Positions 60,240 to 64,000 of a stretch of DNA of 64,000 bases are shown piece after piece. The stretch covers positions 2,790,001 to 2,854,000 of the forward strand of contig CBDBJR010000002.1 of NCBI GenBank assembly GCA_965206445.1, given 5' to 3'. How positions within the stretch are numbered: the first letter of the stretch is position 1; the number at the start of each line of letters is the position of its first letter. Made by a program: the position numbers and the translations under genes. This DNA is from CBDBJR01 sp965206445. Its GTDB lineage: Bacteria > Pseudomonadota > Gammaproteobacteria > Arenicellales > Poriferihabitantaceae. The notes under the pieces are model-generated. The model searched no databases. It was not told the origin of the DNA and saw only the letters and a program-made list of their open reading frames with translations.

Positions 60240-61088
60240 GTGCCGCATTCACGCCACCGGTTGACGCGCACACGACGCTGGCTGCGCGCGATGGTCGTTT
60301 TGCTGCTGTTCGGTATCTACAGTGAATCGGCCAACGCCCTGCAATTGCATCACCGCGCCGTTCCCGGCGGCATCGCGCTGGTCGATCTGGGGATAACCGG
60401 CACCCCGGCGCCGCAGGTTCGATTCGGCCGGCGGCGGGTGCTGGTGGAAAAACGCGGCGCGCGCTGGTTTGCCGTCGTCGGGCTGTCGGCTACGCTGCTG
60501 CCGGGCAGTTACATCCTGACCGTGGCGCACGCCGGCAACCCGCCCGCAAGCCGGAATTTCCGGGTTGACCCGGCCGACTCCACGGTCGCACAGATCGAAT
60601 CAGACCTGCCGGCAGAGCTGCTTTCACTGCCGTTGTCGGTGCTTGAATCGCAAGTTGCCGGCCCGCAAGCGGCCCCCTACAGGGAGGAAATGTACGCTGC
60701 CGATCTGGATTTTCTGGCGCCGGTCGAGGCCAGATTCCTGCTGCCGTTTGGGTATTTGACGACCGCCAACGCCGCCGATGCACCGATACCGCATTTCGGT
60801 GTAACCTACTTCACACCACCCGACGCGGCGGTGTATGCGCCGGCGGCCGGCAGAATCGAGGCCAAAATACAGCACGACGACGGCACCCGGAGTCTGTACA
60901 TCGGGCACGGCAAAAGCCTCTATTCCATTGTGCTGCGGTTGAGTCGGTGCTATGTGGAACCGATGCAGCCGGTCAGCCAGGGCGAGCTGATCGGGATGGT
61001 GGAAAACACCCGGTTCAATCTGGGCCGGGTCGATTGGGGATTGCTGCTGAACGGCGCCTTGATTGATCCGCTCATGCTTGGCCATTAA
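60240..61088 (+). CDS. M23-like envelope protein, probably inactive
   Basis: A 282-residue secreted protein (signal segment MVVLLLFGIYSESANA) with an N-terminal beta domain and a C-terminal LytM/M23 fold. The fold is clear from VYAPAAGRIEAKIQ, SLYIGHGKSLYSIV and LSRCYVEPMQPVSQGELIGM. The zinc ligands are not: the HxxxD site reads HFGVTYF, and the HLHWG site reads RVDWG. It is therefore probably a non-enzymatic regulator, as EnvC and NlpD are. It overlaps der, convergently, by 4 bp. Confidence 0.8.
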   Translation: MPHSRHRLTRTRRWLRAMVVLLLFGIYSESANALQLHHRAVPGGIALVDLGITGTPAPQVRFGRRRVLVEKRGARWFAVVGLSATLLPGSYILTVAHAGNPPASRNFRVDPADSTVAQIESDLPAELLSLPLSVLESQVAGPQAAPYREEMYAADLDFLAPVEARFLLPFGYLTTANAADAPIPHFGVTYFTPPDAAVYAPAAGRIEAKIQHDDGTRSLYIGHGKSLYSIVLRLSRCYVEPMQPVSQGELIGMVENTRFNLGRVDWGLLLNGALIDPLMLGH

Positions 61089-62485
61089 CGCTTGGCGGCG
61101 ACTCTCCTCGATTTATCCGCTGCGGATGGCTGCCGTCGCAGCCCGGCCGGTTTGCCGCCGCGGCGTTTGGTGGCAAACGGGTTGTGACTGTTGCGTGGAA
61201 TAATGCGCAAGGGCGTCCCCGCCAGGGCGTAGTAGCGGCGGAAAAAGCGGCACAGATAGCGTCGATAGCTTTCCGGCAACTGCTCCGCCTGGCTGCCGTG
61301 TACGATGATAACGGGCGGATTTTTGCCGGCCTGGTGGGCGAATTTGAGCCGAATCTGGCGCTCACGGAACACCGGCGGCGCCAGCCGGGCCACCGCCGCC
61401 TGCAAGGTGCGGTTCAAACCGGCAGTGGACATGCTCCGCATCGCAGAATCATACGCCCGCTGCCCGGCCGGGATCACGCAATCCAGATTCGAGCCGTGCA
61501 GCGCCGAGATGTAGACCACCTCCGGCTCGGCCAGAAAAGGCAGCCGGCTGGCCAGTTCGTGCTTGATTTTTTGTTTTTGCCGACTGTCGAGACGATCCCA
61601 TTTGTTGATCACGACGACCATCGATTTGCCCAGCTCCTGCACCATGCCGGCAATCGTTGCATCCTGGGCACCGATTTCACCGCTGGCATCCAGCACCAAC
61701 AGCACGACGTGGCTGTTGGCCACCGCTTGCAGGGTTTTGATAACAGAGAATTTTTCGACTGCCTGCTGCACTCGCGCTTTACGGCGCACCCCGGCGGTGT
61801 CGATCAAAACATACTCTTTGCCCGCCACACTCAGCGGGATCCGAACGCTGTCCCGCGTGGTTCCGGGCAGGTCGCTGACCAGCATGCGGTGCTCTCCCAC
61901 CAGCTTGTTTGCCAGCGTGGATTTGCCCACATTCGGGCGCCCGGCCAACGTCAGCAGCGGAATGTCAGATTCGGCCGGGCCCGGCTCTTCGGCGGCGTAT
62001 TCGGCCAGCACCGCGGCCAGCATCGCCGCCACACCGTCGCCCTGTCTGGCGGATATCGGCCACGGCACGCCCAAAGCCAATTCCTGAAACTCGGCCGCCG
62101 CCAACTCCCCGTCAACGCCTTCGGCCTTATTCACGACCACGGTAATCGGCCGCCGACTGCGCCTTAACTGGTCGGCAATTTCGCTATCTGCCGGCACCAG
62201 GCCATCACGCGCATCGACCACAAAAAAGACGTGCTGTGCCTCGTCAATCACCCACTCGACCTGTTGATGAATCAGGCGAGCAAACTGACTTTCCTCGGCC
62301 GCCTCCAGCCCGCCCGTGTCCACCACCAGAAAGGCGCTGCCATTTTGCTGACCGCGCCCATACATTCGGTCGCGGGTGATGCCGGGCTGATCATCGACAA
62401 TCGCATCACGGCTGCGCGTCAGGCGGTTGAACAGGGTCGATTTGCCGACGTTGGGGCGCCCGACCAGCGCAATAACGGGAAGCAT
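61085..62485 (-). CDS. der: Ribosome biogenesis GTPase Der (EngA)
   Basis: Der with tandem GTPase domains: first P-loop ALVGRPNVGKSTLFNRL, second TLAGRPNVGKSTLANKL, both with DTGG/DTAG and NKAE/NKWD motifs, then a KH-like C-terminus. Start at MLPVIALVGRPN (62485); the frame is open 12 codons more. About 466 residues; 50S assembly factor. Last of yfgM-bamB-der. Confidence 0.95.
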   Translation of the reverse strand: MLPVIALVGRPNVGKSTLFNRLTRSRDAIVDDQPGITRDRMYGRGQQNGSAFLVVDTGGLEAAEESQFARLIHQQVEWVIDEAQHVFFVVDARDGLVPADSEIADQLRRSRRPITVVVNKAEGVDGELAAAEFQELALGVPWPISARQGDGVAAMLAAVLAEYAAEEPGPAESDIPLLTLAGRPNVGKSTLANKLVGEHRMLVSDLPGTTRDSVRIPLSVAGKEYVLIDTAGVRRKARVQQAVEKFSVIKTLQAVANSHVVLLVLDASGEIGAQDATIAGMVQELGKSMVVVINKWDRLDSRQKQKIKHELASRLPFLAEPEVVYISALHGSNLDCVIPAGQRAYDSAMRSMSTAGLNRTLQAAVARLAPPVFRERQIRLKFAHQAGKNPPVIIVHGSQAEQLPESYRRYLCRFFRRYYALAGTPLRIIPRNSHNPFATKRRGGKPAGLRRQPSAADKSRRVAAKR

Positions 62486-62566
62486 GCGAGTACACTCGTG
62501 AAGTCGATACCGCGCAAACACTGACCGTGGCGCGCCGACCGACGTTTGGGGTGGAGGATGCGCGGT

Positions 62567-63769
62567 TTACGAGGCCGGCGCTGCGCTCAATGAAAACGCA
62601 ATCAGCTCGCCCCGGGAAGATAACGCAACGAACCGCTCACCGGTTGGAATAATCGACAAAATCGGATTGGACGACACATTCAGCGCATCCATCAGTACGC
62701 CGGAAGCGGCATCCAGCGCATAGATCATGCCGGACGCATCGCCTATCAGCACCCGCTCGCGCTGTGCCAGCGGCCGGCTCACGCCATGCCCGCGGAAACC
62801 CTCCTGCTGCCATAGAATCTCGCCGGTAGTCGAATCCAGCGCGAACAGGCCGCCAAGCGAATCAATCACGAACAATCGATCGTCCAGCAGTGCCAGATCC
62901 AGTCGCGTGGACAGCCTGGTCTTCCACTGCACCGCGGCATCCTCCAGCTGCAAGGCCACGATATTGCCCTGGTAGGAAGCGGTAAACACCCGATTGGCCG
63001 CCACCAGCGGCGCACTGTCCACATCAGCCAACCGGGCCAATTCATTTCGCCCCTGCGAAAACGCCAACTCGGTTTCCCAGTATTCTCTGCCGGTCAGCAC
63101 ATTATTGGCCAGCAGGCGCCCATTCGACAACCCAATCAGCACCACGTCGCCGGTAATCACGGGCGACGGGTCGCCATGCAGGCTCAATTCGGGCACCGAG
63201 CGCTTGAACTCCCATTGCCGGTCGCCATTATCCGCCCGCAGAGCGACCACCAGGCCGTCGGCCGTTCTGACCACGACCCGGCCATGGCCAACGGTCGGGA
63301 CCGAAGAAATCTGGCGATCAATCGCCGCCTGCCACCGCACCGTCCCATCGTGCTCGTCCAGCGCCACCGTAACCCCGTCCTGCTGCGTCACAACCACCAG
63401 ACCGTCCGCCACGGCGACACCGGAAAAAATCGGCTCGTTCAGCGCCACCTGCCATTTGCGCGCTCCCGTATCCGGGTCGAACAGCGCCACCAAACCATCC
63501 CGACTGCACGCCAGCACACCCTCATCGCCATAGGCCGGACGCAGAATCGCAAAGCCGTCAACCGCACCCAGTCCCAGCGTGCTACGCCAGACAAGCGATA
63601 GCTCATCGCCCCCGGACACCGTCGGCAGCACGCCCGGTTCGGTCGGCTCCTGAAACAGCCCCCATTCGGTCTGGGTGTCGGAGCGACAGCCGGTCAGAAC
63701 CAGCGCCAGTGCCAGCGCCGATATCATCAGATATTTATCCATCCGCTGCTGCATCCTCATGCCGGTCAC
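62567..63769 (-). CDS. bamB: Outer membrane assembly lipoprotein BamB
   Basis: BamB, an eight-bladed beta-propeller lipoprotein of the BAM complex. Lipobox in ALALVLTGCRS; repeated propeller motifs such as LVALFDPDTGARKWQVAL and VTVALDEHDGTVRWQAAI. The start at 63769 overlaps yfgM by 4 bp (ATGA); MDKYLMISALALAL at 63742 is an alternative with a neater signal. 400 residues. Confidence 0.94.
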   Translation of the reverse strand: MTGMRMQQRMDKYLMISALALALVLTGCRSDTQTEWGLFQEPTEPGVLPTVSGGDELSLVWRSTLGLGAVDGFAILRPAYGDEGVLACSRDGLVALFDPDTGARKWQVALNEPIFSGVAVADGLVVVTQQDGVTVALDEHDGTVRWQAAIDRQISSVPTVGHGRVVVRTADGLVVALRADNGDRQWEFKRSVPELSLHGDPSPVITGDVVLIGLSNGRLLANNVLTGREYWETELAFSQGRNELARLADVDSAPLVAANRVFTASYQGNIVALQLEDAAVQWKTRLSTRLDLALLDDRLFVIDSLGGLFALDSTTGEILWQQEGFRGHGVSRPLAQRERVLIGDASGMIYALDAASGVLMDALNVSSNPILSIIPTGERFVALSSRGELIAFSLSAAPAS

Positions 63770-64000
63770 AGATTATCGAGTTTGAACCGGACCAGACCAT
63801 CGCCGCGGTCGCCGGCCTGCTGAAGACTTTTCTGATAAAACTCGCGGGCTTTTTCCAGCTCGCCCAGCTGTGCGTAGGCATCGCCCAGCAACTCTGCGTA
63901 CCGCCCGGCAAAGCTGCCTTGATCCTGAATCAGCAGCAGCGCAACCGCCTCCTCGCTCTTGCCCGCGGCATTTAACACCGACGCCAATCGCAGCCGGCCA
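63766..64000 (-). CDS. YfgM-like tetratricopeptide protein (partial)
   Basis: C-terminal part of a TPR protein that runs off the right edge. Visible repeat YAELLGDAYAQLGELEKARE followed by FYQKSLQQAGDRGDG. Position directly before bamB-der and the fold identify it as YfgM-like, a partner of the Sec machinery and chaperones. The N-terminal membrane anchor would lie outside the window. Confidence 0.8.
   Translation of the reverse strand, partial: GRLRLASVLNAAGKSEEAVALLLIQDQGSFAGRYAELLGDAYAQLGELEKAREFYQKSLQQAGDRGDGLVRFKLDNL

Noticed and set aside
1..64000. tRNA or rRNA genes
   Set aside because: I looked in the intergenic gaps and saw no cloverleaf-like or rRNA-like sequence; a covariance-model scan would be decisive.

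Overview
The window looks like a chromosomal piece of a G+C-rich gammaproteobacterium. Evidence for this is the gene content and order: rpsP-rimM-trmD-rplS, yfgM-bamB-der, aat next to bpt, a short LptM-type lipoprotein before lysA, an omega subunit gene (rpoZ) upstream of spoT, and an RND efflux pair. I cannot name the species. No rRNA or tRNA gene and no CRISPR array was recognised.

Positions 1-11,900 are a defence island, almost entirely on the minus strand. It is built from repeated pieces of a type III-like restriction-modification locus: a Res helicase-nuclease, which runs off the left edge, and three decayed fragments of its methyltransferase partner. Between these pieces sit three different two-gene cassettes of an OLD/RecF-like ATPase plus a small putative nuclease: ATPase with PIN-like protein, ATPase with PD-(D/E)XK-like protein, and ATPase with a shorter PD-(D/E)XK-like protein. 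Two nearly identical MntA-HepT (MNT-HEPN) toxin-antitoxin pairs lie next to the Res segments. One ORF (5420-6541) is a chimera of Res N-terminus, DUF559 piece and methylase C-terminus. The layout reads as tandem copies of methylase - [swappable ATPase/nuclease cassette] - mntA - hepT - res that have recombined through their shared ends.

Positions 12,000-42,000 are mostly housekeeping: NfeD and an SPFH protein, a gene-poor stretch with a frameshifted phage-derived remnant, redox proteins, an SppA-like peptidase, folB-folK, plsY, tsaD, aat-bpt (N-degron pathway), nadE, tatC, argH, lptM-lysA, aroE, a thiamine-pyrophosphokinase-like gene, an RND efflux operon, nagZ with an L,D-transpeptidase and a low-molecular-weight phosphatase, spoT, rpoZ and gmk. 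gmk is bracketed by 7-bp tandem-repeat arrays (TTCCTAA) and has a truncated duplicate beside it.

Positions 42,000-49,700 hold a Hanks-type kinase and two beta-lactamase-family serine hydrolases, interrupted by a copper-resistance operon (cupredoxin, multicopper oxidase CopA, CopB). The copper operon is flanked by direct repeats of the kinase tail and the hydrolase, so it appears to be a recent insertion that left a broken hydrolase copy on its left.

Positions 49,700-64,000 hold a polyamine ABC transporter (potABCD order), xerD with a tetratricopeptide-like protein, the ribosome-maturation operon, xseA, a degenerate M23-type envelope protein, der, bamB and the start of a yfgM-like gene. A recurring oddity across the window is short tandem duplication in gene leaders (7, 13, 14-20, 15 and 42 bp units).
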